DNA from: Mesostigma viride
Taxonomy: Eukaryota; Streptophyta; Mesostigmatophyceae; Mesostigmatales; Mesostigmataceae
NCBI GenBank assembly: GCA_009746045.1
Contig: RPFO01000034.1
Coordinates: 4,371,949-4,435,948, forward strand
Length of the DNA: 64,000 nt
Reading direction: 5' to 3'
In this document: one piece after another, positions 1 to 10,294 of the stretch
Position numbering within the stretch: the first letter of the stretch is position 1
Layout of the letters: each line of letters begins with the position of its first letter
Notes under the pieces: model-generated
Told to the model about the DNA's origin: nothing
Seen by the model: the letters and a program-made list of their open reading frames with translations, nothing else
The model's database searches: none
Translations under genes and position numbers: made by a program

Positions 1-699
1 CCTTACACATGTGTGCCACTGTTCAGGGCAAACTGGGGTGGTGGTCAGCCATCTGTGGGGCTCCCTTAGCTGTCATCAGCAGGGTCACCCATGATGTTCT
101 AGTCAAAATAAAATGCAGTCACATCAGGAAGTTGATCCATGACTGCCCCCCCTCATCCTCCATGGCCTGAATCTGATGGAAGACATCCACATACACAGTG
201 TCATGGACAGCTCCATGGAGAGCAGAACAATCAATCAGATGGGGGCACGGGAATCAGGGCTGTTTTTTCTCACCAACAGGTCAGATTACATGTCCCTCAC
301 TTCCTGGTACAGCAGGCTACACCGCAGAAAACCTGGCAGCAGCAACTCAGCTGAATGTCGTGCTGTGGTGTCTGCTGCATTGCATGCTCGTTCCCTGCAG
401 CACATGCTCACCTGGCTACAAACCCAGGCAGGCAGCACATGCAATGTCATCTCACATCTCTATACTGACAGCTATTCTGTGATCAGTTTTCTAACCAAGA
501 AATCTGTTTCTACTGCTGTCCACACTGACCTGGATTGGGTGATCCTCAAACAGGAGGCAACCTACTTTCCAGCTGGACTCATGTGGAAGATGAGGAAAAC
601 CCAGCAGACGCCTTAACCAAGCTGAGGGATGCTGCTGGCCAACAGTACCAGCTCCTCTTTCAGAACATGAACCCCTATGATATCAGAGTCAGTGTTTGA
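1..699 (+). pseudogene. Element F: end of RT and RNase H (partial, frameshifted)
   Basis: 3' end of a retrotransposon pol gene; the rest lies left of the window. About residues 1-55 (frame 3) match the RT-RH connector of elements A and E (VQGKLGWW compared with LRGQLGW). The RNase H follows in frame 2 with its acidic residues visible: Asp in MDSSMESRT, Glu in SAECRAV, Asp in LYTDS. The last motif, EENPADALTKL, is in another frame and the protein ends at the TGA 697-699. At least two frame changes (near 170 and 570) make it a pseudogene copy. RNase H removes the RNA strand during reverse transcription. The sequence is clearly diverged from A, B and E, so F is a separate subfamily. Confidence 0.8.
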
Positions 700-1073
700 A
701 TAAATGACTGGCCATAGCACAGTACACAACCACCACACCCCCTTACCACAGCGATAGCTGCTGGGCGCCATAAAATTCAACACATTCGTTGTGGGGTGTG
801 AGTGCTGGCTAGGTCAGATTTGTATCCATTTGCAGCTTGAGGACACAAGCTTTGTATCCATTTACTTAATGTGTGCTTCAGTAACTGGCCAAACCAGCCA
901 GCTGTGTACACCTTATTTAATGTGCAATATAACACCTGGCCAGAACAGCCAGCTGTAACCAACCTGGCTCAACCAGCCATGTCTCTTTTGTACCCCTAAT
1001 CAACTTAAAAACAATAACAATAATGTTGGGGGTGCAGACCTGCATTAAGAAATAAATAATAAAACAATACTGG
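700..1073 (+). other. Element F 3' untranslated region
   Basis: This lies between the pol stop and the proposed LTR. It is AT-rich, has short CCAGCCAGCTGT repeats at about 890-980, and carries AATAAATAATAAAA just before the LTR. No coding signal was seen. Confidence 0.5.
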
Positions 1074-1547
1074 AGTTAGTCTCCATGCTTTGCTGTAGAC
1101 TAAGTCTCAAAGGCATTGTGAATACAACGTATGAATAAGCCTTGTAAACCTACGTTGGTATGTGAATATAAATACCACGTGGGCTATGCAGATAGGAATG
1201 CTAGTCGAGTCGCATACGTTTCCCTAGATAGGTACTTTGGGTACTGAGGTACGTGACAGATGTCAGTACCCAGTATACGTAGTGTCCTGTCATTGGACGG
1301 TACTAGAGTATCCTAGATAGGGACCGTACTGCAGCGTGCATTGATCTGTGATCGCACGATGCAGTGACTAGACTGCTACCTGTCATCGTGTGGCCACGGG
1401 CCAACGGTCTGCACCCAACGGTCACTGGCGGCGCAGCCGGTGAGAGGAACGTTGATAAAGGGTAAACCTATTTTCTAATGAACCAAGCATTCATTGCTCC
1501 TTGCATTCACTGTGTCTTCAAGCAATATATCCCACCGCATTCTAACT
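1074..1547 (+). repeat. Element F 3' LTR
   Basis: Proposed from its ends: it starts AGTTAG and ends CTAACT, the same AGTT...AACT signature as the LTRs of A, B and E. The pol reading frame of element C (minus strand) stays recognisable up to 1548 and loses family similarity exactly where this segment begins. The expected 5-bp duplication would be CAACC at 1548-1552; its partner is off the left edge. The second LTR is outside the window, so the call rests on the terminal motif and the interruption of C. Confidence 0.6.
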
Positions 1548-3702
1548 CAACCCACTCCTCCCTGGCTTTGGTAAAAGCTTCCAGCCACTTAAGAAACCCA
1601 ATCTGCGTCTGGCAGTCCCGTACAATATCATCATAGGACAGGGGAGACATGGATGCAACATCCCATCTACCAAGCCCAAACGCTGAAGGGTGTAGCTTTT
1701 GAGAGTGTATGAGGTCTTCCACACATGGTTCCTGACCTGGGAGGTACTTGGGCTTAACTGCATGGATGGCAGCATCCAACCCAGTGCTAATCTGGCTCAA
1801 AGGGATTTTAAAATGATCTAGAGGTACCTGTCCTACCCCTGCCACACTCAACCTCCCAGCTGAGATGACAACACCAGGGTAAGATACAAAAGGTTCCCCT
1901 AACAGGGCATTCCCTGAGTAACCCTCAACCACCTGAAATGGAGTGGGCATACCCAAGATTTGAATGCTCACCTGACCTTTGACCTGCATTTTTGTTTTGC
2001 CTGAAAAATCTGACACTCTAGTAGCCCATGGTGAGGCCTTCATTTTCAGACCAGATACAGCTGCTGCACTGATGATACTCACCTGTGCTTGGGTGTCTAC
2101 AGCCAAAATACTAGGATCTTGACCTGCATCCCCTACAGCATTGACTTGTGCTGCACCTGTTGCCACAACTGCTTTAGTGTTGTGTGCCTTGTGCAAGGCC
2201 TTAAGAATCTCAGCAAATGACTTCCTGGGAACGACAGGATCTGCTCTATCTTGTGACTCCTCCAGGTGTGAGGGAGGTGCTACCTGCTGCTCACCCTGTG
2301 CACCGTCCTCCTGCCCAGGTGGACTATTGGGTTGTAGTGGGGCTGCACTACTGAGGAACACAGGAGCTTCTACTGTGGAACTAGTGCTTGCATCAATGAC
2401 GTCCTTAGCCAATTCATTGGGTGAGATCAATCCACCAGACTCCTGCTCTGAATCCATGTCCAAGAATTCTACCCCTGACACGTCTGCCAGTGGTGGGTAA
2501 TAAAGCTTGAGTCTATGCTTGCTGACCACACGCTCTCTGTCATGTTGTATAGTGACTGCAGTCCCTTCTTCATGAATTTTAGTGACTACAGCTGGACCGT
2601 GCCATCTGGCAGAGTGTGCTCTTCCTCTGTCACCCTCTCTGAAAAACAACACATGGTCCCCCACTTCAAACACAGGCCTGGCATTATTTTTGTCTTTCTT
2701 TGCCAGCAACTTGGCTAAGTGCTGCCTTTGTGTGTTGTAGTGAGTGTGTACCTCTGAAGCATAGCTGCCTGACTGAAGGCCAGTTGGGGTGATTTCCCCA
2801 AAAGGTGAGGACATTATTGGTTTGGCGTTTAGCTGGGTAGTCACCCCTGCTGCCCAAGATGCCCTGTCAGCATAGCTACCAGAGTCAGCCAACCTGGATG
2901 GCATTTTTCTTATCACATCCCTGATGGCTCTCATGGTACGTTCTACCAACCCCTGACGTTCATGATCTTGAGCCCCAGACACTTCTATCTTGGGCAGATC
3001 ATTCCTGTCCTGGATGCAGAGAAACTGCTGATCCAGCATTACTTTTTCAATGGGGTGAAAACGTGCCAAGGCTATCTGTAAAGCTCTGTGCAGCTGCTCT
3101 TTATCCATCCCAGGCAGAGGCTCCACTACCACAAACCTTGACCAGGCATCCTTTATGACTAGGTAGTATACCGTGTCCTTCACCACGTGTATAACATCCC
3201 CAACCAGTTTGCCTCTAGCCAGTGGTGGTGTGGCCACATGCCATTTTCTGGGCTTAGGAGCATATAGCTGACGTTGCTCACAGTGCTTACGTACGTGCCT
3301 GCACATCTGTTCCAGATCATGGCCTTGTATTTTATTGGCTAGCCTTTCAGCCACAGCCTCATGGCCCATAACCTTGTGCAGTTGCTCTGCTAGAGCACCA
3401 TACGTGATTACCTTTTCTGCTGCTGCACTAAGGGAAGCTATGGTGGGGTCACGCATCATGTGTGACAGTGTCATGTCATATGCCACTTCCCAATCCACAT
3501 CATCACACTCAGGCAACACTTGGCAGACAGAAGGTAACAGGAAACCATTTGTGAAAAATGGTGAGGGTAGCTTACAGGAGTCTCCCTGGTCTGCCGCCCC
3601 CGCGCGGTTGTATAGCGCCCTGGCGTGTTCTTGTTGTGCCTGGGAGCCGTGCAGCGCGCTCCTGCTGCAATGGGGTGACGTGTTTTCCAACATCCAGGAC
3701 AA
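1548..3702 (-). pseudogene. Element C pol: integrase, then protease, truncated RT
   Basis: Numbering starts at 3702. INT: zinc-binding H109, H114, C134, C141; catalytic D169 (GKLVGDVIH), D224 (VMLDQQF) and E254 (GLVERT), with 29 residues between the last two. A basic C-terminal domain runs to about 400. After a Pro/Ser/Glu-rich linker comes an aspartic protease: D536 in AVDTQAQVSI, flap-like DFSGKTKM, and ALLGEPF near 599-605, like the ILG motif of retropepsins. The family's pre-RT block (LSYDDIV... to EEWVE) follows, then F interrupts. The order INT-PR is opposite to Copia and unlike Gypsy. Pol lies in a different frame from the zinc-knuckle end of Gag, so either a programmed shift or a mutation separates them. 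The last residues before the stop at 1507 are read through the LTR of F and are not part of the protein. Confidence 0.82.
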
Positions 3703-4597
3703 ACATCCACGTCAGAACCATAGTCGGGTTTGCCCTTCCAGCAATCATCTTTTAGGTGCCCCTTACAAAGGCACCTAGTGCAATGTTTGGTGGGGTCATG
3801 AGGCAACCTCTTGTCCCCCCCTGCTGGCTTAGCACCCCCTGGCTTGCTAGCTCCCCCACTTTGTTTTCTGTTTTTGTTGTTATTATTCTTCCCCCCCCCT
3901 TGTTTCCACCTCCCCCACTTTTGTTGTTTTTGTTTTTATCCCCCCCCATTACCGCCTTTACCTGGGCCACCAGCGACTGCATCTGCTTTTTGGAGAGCCC
4001 CGTACCTGAGGCTTCCTCCCCCTTTACCTGCTTCACCTTTACATCCTTGGCTGCAGCAGCAAATGGCTCTAGGCGTTGCTGCACATAAGCCATTGCCTTC
4101 CTGAAGTCCTCCCACTTATCCTTCAGACCTGCCAGTATGACTGACAGGGTGGTAGGGTCCAGTTCTGCCTTTTGTAGCCACAGGTGTACTAGGTACTTGG
4201 CATTGAGCTTCTTCAGCTCCTCATCCCCCTCTATGTACATGACATACTTTTGTTGTCACTCACATAGTCACGCTTATTGACCTTATACGCCTCTATCCAC
4301 TGGAAGCCCTTAAGTACTTCTAAGTGCTCCCCCGTGGTAACAAGTGCCCTAAGGTCTACCATGAACTGCGCCCACAAAACATTTTCTGCCACATCTACGT
4401 ACCCGCTGCTGGCACGCTTTTGGTACAATTGTACCAACTGCTGGATAGGCTTGGCAGATTGATGGATGGGTGTGGATGCACGCAGGGATGCAAACCAATC
4501 ACGCACATTATCACTAGCATACGCATGTGACAACTTAAACAACCACTCCCTAGCTTCATCCTGGGTATGGCCCTCTGGCAAACCCGGGAACACTAGC
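3471..4597 (-). pseudogene. Element C gag, C-terminal half with zinc knuckles
   Basis: Capsid-like Gag segment read from 4597 down (VFPGLPEGH, DEAREWLFKLSHAY, then VRDWFASLR). It passes through a Lys/Gly/Asn-rich stretch (about 3860-3960) into nucleocapsid motifs: CTRCLCKGHLKDDC (CX2CX4HX4C) and a second Cys/His cluster, CPGCWKTRH. It is spread over three ORFs (4593-4231, 4240-3752, 3806-3471), so two frame shifts interrupt it; one lies near a C-run. Gag forms the particle that packages the element's RNA. The upstream half lies at 26468-26700 on the other side of element A. Confidence 0.75.
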
Positions 4598-5285
4598 AGT
4601 TAACGCCAAGCGCATAGGCGTGATCCTGATTCGGCATTTCTCTGCGATTCCAGCTGCACCGGAACGAGTTCATTCCGACAAGTATCAAGAAAGTTATGGC
4701 ATTCCGACTTCCCGGTCGCGCGCGAGCGCGAGCCGGCTGTTCTTCTAAGTCAGACGTGAATATTTGCCGACGACATATGGGGTCGACAGTAATTCCTGGG
4801 CTGACAGGAATTAGGTGCTAAACCTACGACGGTATTGGATTAATACGTCGTACGCAGGAAATAGGAACCTTAACCTGTGGTCTGTTGGCACCGCAGGCTT
4901 AGTCCTAGGTGCAGATGCAATAGTCACTGTGGACTGTGCTCTGTGGTCACTGTACCTGTATGGCAGACCTACTGTATAGGAACTGGGCGCTGTACAGGTA
5001 GTGAATACTGTACCGGGAGTGTTATTACTGAGCAGGCCTCCTAGGCTGCTCAGGACTAGCAAGCACAGTGCACAAGTATATAAAGAATAGGCCAGTGCCA
5101 ATTGGGCATCTCTTGCGAGCCCGCCTCACGTGTGTTGCCTTGACTTGGCAAACGCGTGTACAAGCCTCAAGTGTGTGAGCGCTGTAACATTATCCAATTT
5201 TAACAAAGCTCCGTTTCCAACCATATTCACACATTGCTGCATTGCAACCATATCCTTACATATTGCGTTCATAAGAACGTTAACT
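4598..5285 (+). repeat. Element A 5' LTR
   Basis: 688 bp, AGTTAAC...GTTAACT, matched by 25780-26467 and more distantly by the LTRs of B. It contains a TATA box near 5077 and the palindromic GTCGCGCGCGAGCGCGAG at about 4714-4731, conserved in all four copies. Confidence 0.93.
5077..5084 (+). promoter_or_regulatory. TATA box in the A/B LTR
   Basis: TATATAAA within AAGTATATAAAGAATAGG. It is conserved at the same place in all four A/B LTRs (5077, 10084, 16774, 26259), about 200 bp before the LTR end. This is the expected position for an RNA polymerase II promoter that starts the genomic transcript; the start site itself is not visible. Confidence 0.6.
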
Positions 5286-5378
5286 CAAATTACAAGCAGT
5301 CTCGACGGAACGGCCAGGAGGGTCGTTGCTGGTTGCGGCGTGCAGCGTTGACGACGCGAGAAGCTCGTCCGGTGGTGA

Positions 5379-6299
5379 ATGGTGCAGGAAGAACAACGGC
5401 AGCAGAATTTCCGGTTTCGGCAGTCTGCTGGTGGTTCAATTTCGCCTGAATTGCGTCGTGTCGTTCGAGATTTATCTTTATTGCTTGCAGATCGTCCACC
5501 TGTTAATCGCAACTTCGTGCAATTCGTCGACGACCAGGTCGAGGATTGGGAGCGGATTCTGCGGCACGTCCAAACCATCGTCATTCCGGAGCACCGGAGC
5601 ATCGACGACATCGAGCAAGAGCTGCACGGTTTGGTCGGCATCCAGACAGTGATTACAGCATTAGCTGAGCGGGTGCGTGCGGAGTTGGCGGCTAGGCGAG
5701 GAGAGGCTGCGGAGGCAGCTGGTGCAGTGCGACACGAGTTCGTGCCGGCAGCAGCGGGTGCGGGTGTACCACGTACGTTCGCAGGCGTAATCGGCGACGA
5801 GGGTGTTGCAGCGGGACCAGTTCGACGAGAGTGACGCGGAGCGGAGCGCTACAGGCGGCTGGCAGAGGTCGAGGCGGCAGCGGAAGCCATCACCGGAGGA
5901 CAGCGTGCGGCACGAGTCGGCAGGTTTCCGGAGCGAGCAAGGGTTCCTTTTCAGGAACTGCCCCAACCCCTTCGCGTTCGTGTGACGCGTTGGGAAGAGT
6001 TCGCCCCTCTTGGTTACGATAGTGACCTTGAGGTGGGAGCAGTGGGCGTCGCTGGGCTAGGCGACGAGGCGCTTGGCGACCACGAGGTGCCAAGATACAA
6101 TCCGCGGGGTGCCAACGACGGGTTGTCACCTGTCTACTATACTAACGGTGACGATTCTGTCATCGCGGGCCGACAGCGGGTCGACGACGGCGCAGCGGGT
6201 AGCAGGGTGCCAGAGCTGATTGTTGTGAGCGACAGCGACAGCGACAGCGACAAGGAGAACCAGGACGCGCCCGGGGGCGACCGTGGTGGTCTTGACTGA
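5379..6299 (+). pseudogene. Element A ORF1: extra protein upstream of Gag, one in-frame stop
   Basis: From the ATG at 5379 one frame stays open for 306 codons except for a single TGA at 5832-5834. The codon sits where a CGA-to-TGA change is the simplest explanation (flanked by RRE and RGAERYRR). The N-terminal part looks helical (VRDLSLLLADRP, EQELHGLVGIQ, RVRAELAARRGEAAEAA). The C-terminus is acidic with alternating Ser-Asp (from GACAGC repeats at 6230-6252), then KENQD. No family is recognised. Element C also has a separate ORF before Gag (26701-27954), so a leader protein may be part of this element type. It could instead be an N-terminal Gag part. Confidence 0.55.
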
Positions 6300-6401
6300 G
6301 TGGTAACACTTGGCATTTTCCCTTCTTGTTCAGTAGCTTATATTGCTTTAATTGCTGCTTGGCCACTTGGCTGGCTGTAGCAGATCTGAACAGAGGCCAT
6401 C

Positions 6402-7314
6402 ATGAGTGAGGGAGCTATTGACCAACAAGCGCGCCTTATGGGCTTTGCGCGGCGCGGCGCTGGGATGGATGGACGCGATGGACGCGATGGACGCGGTGAC
6501 GGCCAGGCGCTGGGAGACCAGGCTGCGCTGCCAGATGATCAGAGCCAAGGATCTCAGGGCGGTCAGAACGCGCCAGCTGCAGATCAAGCGGCACCTAAGC
6601 GACCGACCGTGGCTGAGGGGTACGCGGTGCTCGGCCAGTTTCAGTCCATCAAGGACAATTGGCAGCCCCGGGACGCTGAGAGGATGTTAGAGGGCATGAA
6701 CTTGTACACGGACATCTACACCGGTGACAAGCTTCGCATCCTGGCGTCTAGTGCCTACATAAGGCAGTCGGCGAGGCGGCTGTTCAAGTTTGTTCGGGAG
6801 CGACACACGGCGGGAGACACCTGGGCTGCGTTTATGACGCGACTCAGGGTGTTCCTGAGTGACAAGAGGACCATAGATGGGTCTCACCTGAAGCAAGAAT
6901 ACCTGGACTACAAGCCCATCAAGGGGCAGCTAGTGGTCCACGCCTTTGAAGACTTCGTCAAGCTGAGGGAGGACGCCATGGCCAAGGGATTCTTCGTTGC
7001 AGATCGGATGGCCATGGGCGACTTTCTCAAGTCGCTGCAGCTGGATCCGGTCACCATGGATAATGTGACCATCCACATGCGACAGGTCCATGGCTGGGCA
7101 GCCATGACGGACCAGTTGTATGAGTGTTTCAGCGGCAAGTACGTAGGTGGTAAGCGCCCACGTCAAGGGGACGAGGAGGCCGCTGAACCTGCGGTTAAGT
7201 CCATGAGGGGATCGGGCCACGGGGGCCCAGCGTCCTCGAGAGGGCCTGAGACCTCTTCAAGGGGTCGAGGAAGGTCCAGGAGGGGGCGTGACAGAAGGGC
7301 TGGACGGGGGACAC
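6402..7314 (+). pseudogene. Element A gag, N-terminal and capsid part
   Basis: ATG at 6402 (CATCATGAGTG). A Gly/Asp/Arg-rich start (DGRDGRDGRGDG) is followed by a capsid-like helical region of about residues 65-250 (AVLGQFQSIKDNW, MLEGMNLYTDIYTGDK, ARRLFKFVRERH, FMTRLRVFLSD, VKLREDAMAKGFF) and an Arg/Gly/Ser-rich RNA-binding tail from about 270. It builds the virus-like particle. The frame is cut by element B at 7315; the zinc knuckle continues at 16986. The two sides are offset by one base at the joint, so the copy also carries an indel near there. Confidence 0.75.
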
Positions 7315-10294
7315 AGTTAACGCCAAGCGCATTGGCGTGTTCCTGATTCGGCATATCTCTACGATTCCAGCGGCACCGGAACGAGTTCATTCCGACAAGT
7401 ATCAAGAAAGTTATGGTGTTCCGACTTCCCGGTCGCGCGCGAGCGCGAGCCGGCTATTCTTCTAAGTCGTGCGTGAATATGTGCCGACGGCATATGGGGT
7501 CAACAGTAATTCCTGGGCTGACAGGAGTTAGGTGCTGAACCTACGACGGTATTGGATTAATACGTCGTACGCAGGAAATAGGAACCTTAACCTGTGGTCT
7601 GTTGGTACCGCAGGCTTAGTCCTGGACTATTGGGTGCAGACGCAATAATCACTGTGGACTGTACTCTGTGGTCACTGTGCCTGTATGGCAGACCTACTGT
7701 ATAGGATCTGGACGCTGTACAGGTTGTTAATACTGTACCGGGGGTGTTAAGGGGAGGGGACATGCCTAAAGGGCACTTTTCTGGAAACCATACCTATGCA
7801 TGTGCTAAAAATCCAATGATGATTGGGGACCATAAATATGATTTTAAAAAAAAATTCCAGCCACTTGGGGGGGGTACTAGCCCCCACCATACACCGGTAA
7901 CGCGCTAAAAATAGAAAAAGACGCTATTTTAGTCACATTTTCCCTAGGACAATGGGCAAACATATTGGGACCAAATCATATATTCCCGCATAGTTCCCCC
8001 ACTTTTTAGAAATTCTACCTAGTTGGCACCAAGAAATAAGCATGTTTACTCACGTTGATGGATTTCCCGCAAAACAGGTACTTTTTTAATCAAAAAAAAA
8101 AAAATCAAATCATAAACACATCATATCATGCTCCACCATATATTCCCAAATATTACAGGTGGGGGGACATGCAGCCCCAAATTTTCAGGTCATTCTGACA
8201 AGCGCAGCTCTAGTTGATGGATTTCCTAGGTAGCCACCTGTGACGAAGCTAAGGGAGGTTTTTTAGTGTATCTTACCACATAAACACCCCTTAATCCATC
8301 CAAACCATGCAAAAACTGGCCAAACCACATGCTGCCAACCTCTGCACATATGGTACCTCCTATGTTCAAGGTTTGACGCCATTCTGACAAGAACTGCCCA
8401 AGTTACAAGCATTCCAAGACGGCCACCCATGTAGACACTACAAGGACATAAGAGTAACCATTCAGCCACACTAGCACCTCCTTCTTCATCAAAGACATCT
8501 GCAAACTGACCAAAGCACACATAATTAACTCTTGCATGCTGACGGCAACGCATGCTCAACGTGGGGGGTCATTGTGACAAGAACTACTCAAGTTGATGGG
8601 TTTCCTATATGACCACCTGACAAGGCGCTAAGGACCACTCAGTAAGTTAGTGACCCCACAGCTAGTGCCACTTCATATGCCATCCAACATGCACCAAAAC
8701 CATGCTGAGTATGTTTACAATGTACGAAGGGGTGGCCACGCACCTCATACGTCTTCATCATCCCTCCAGCATGGCCAGCCTTGTAAATATGTTCATAGCC
8801 TTGACGATGGTAGCCCTAATATGCCTAAGCAGCATTTCCTATGTTTCTCCTAGGTTAGAGTGTAAGGTTGATGACAACCATAATCAACTCAACAACACCT
8901 CCTAAACTGTCCTCCCCGGCATGGATGACAAACTGGGACTATGGAGGGCAAGGAACCAAGTAGGAACATGGTATATATAGCTTGCATGCAGTCATGCATG
9001 TCAACCATGGTTGGCTCAGCACATTGTAGTCTTGTCACATCATCATAACAAAGGAAAGCTCAAACAACCATTGGTGCCAGCTATCTACATGCAGTCACAC
9101 AAATGCAATATCTCCAACATCATCATCACTCAAACACTTCCATCCCTGCACGATAAAATGCAAAGAAACCATTGGCGGCCCTTCAGCGCATGAGCGCTGT
9201 GATGCCGCTGCGAAGAGAGGGTGCGTCACTCTCACACGAGAAGCGTCCATACGCACAACATCCTTGCCGGAACACGTTTTATGAAATGCCTTATACCTTC
9301 CCGAAGAGCTATAGGCTGCGACTGAAGCGGCCCTGATCACGACATCAACGAAAACAATCTAAAGCTGCCAGGTATTCGACAACACAACGGCAAGCGACGG
9401 CGAGATAGCTGGCGGAAACTGCCCAAAAAGAACAAAAAATACCTCGAACGACGAGCTCATAGAAGAAAGCACTGATAGCAGATAACATTCGCGACAAATC
9501 TGAACCTCGCCCTCGTAAATCCCTCGCCCAGGCGCGCAACAACAGCCGTTCTTCCATGGACAGGTCAGACACGCACTGCGCAGGTCTGAACAATTACTTA
9601 CCGATAATGGCCGAAAATCTGGCAAAAAGCACCAGCTCGGTTTAGAATTCGATGCAACCGATATTAACGCCTGCCTCACGGTCAGAACAACCCCAAAAAC
9701 CCCGATTTTACGGCCGCTATCATGAATTCTATTTCATTCCGCGCGACCAAAAAATTCAGATTACCCCCCATGCCGATGGCGTAAAAAAACAACCGCGATA
9801 TTGTCAACCAGCTGATTTCCGCCACAAACTAACATCATAAACTCATCGTCTTTTAGATTCGAGTAAAATTTTTGCATTTCGCCTGCCCTAGTGTGGTAGT
9901 TTCGCCTGAACGCAGTCGCCATGGCCACTTCCGCAAGAGGTGCGCGCACCGTGCACGTGAAATTTATGACCTTCGGTTCCGGCGCGAATTTTTTGGCGCC
10001 AAAAAATTCGGGCATGTCCCGTCCCCTTAATACTGAGCAGGCCTACGAGGCTGCTCAGGCCTAGCAAAGCACAGTGCACAAGTATATAAAGAATAGGCCA
10101 GTGCCAACTGATTAGATCTCTTGCGAGCCCGTCTCACGTGTGTTGCCTTGACTTGGCAAACTCGTGTCTAAGCACTCACGTGCACGAGTGCTGTAAGCCT
10201 ATATATTTTTACCAAGCTCCATTCCAACCATTCTCATGATGAATCTATCCGCGCGCATTGGAATCTGTCTATCCCTACACATTGCGCTTTAACT
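7315..10294 (+). repeat. Element B 5' LTR, split by a DNA transposon
   Basis: LTR bases 7315-7750 and 10032-10294 together match 16286-16985. The break is an insertion at a TTAA. Confidence 0.93.
7751..10027. mobile_element. Element D: piggyBac-like non-autonomous DNA transposon (TTAA target)
   Basis: 2277 bp between two TTAA copies (7747-7750 and 10028-10031); the uninterrupted LTR of B at 16286-16985 has one TTAA there, so the boundaries are exact. Terminal inverted repeats are 16 bp with one mismatch: GGGGAGGGGACATGCC on the left, and GGGGACGGGACATGCC on the right when reversed. A TTAA target with G/C-rich short inverted repeats is typical of the piggyBac superfamily. No transposase was seen. 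The left half has loosely repeated units of about 190 bp around ATTCTGACAAG and GTTGATGGATTTCC (8050, 8190-8230, 8390, 8570-8610). An 84-codon minus-strand ORF at 10015-9761 is unrecognised and its start is uncertain. Confidence 0.85.

Noticed and set aside
1507..1547. The end of the element C ORF (LECGGIYCLKTQ) as RT
   Set aside because: It is translated from the LTR of F; similarity to the family stops at 1548.
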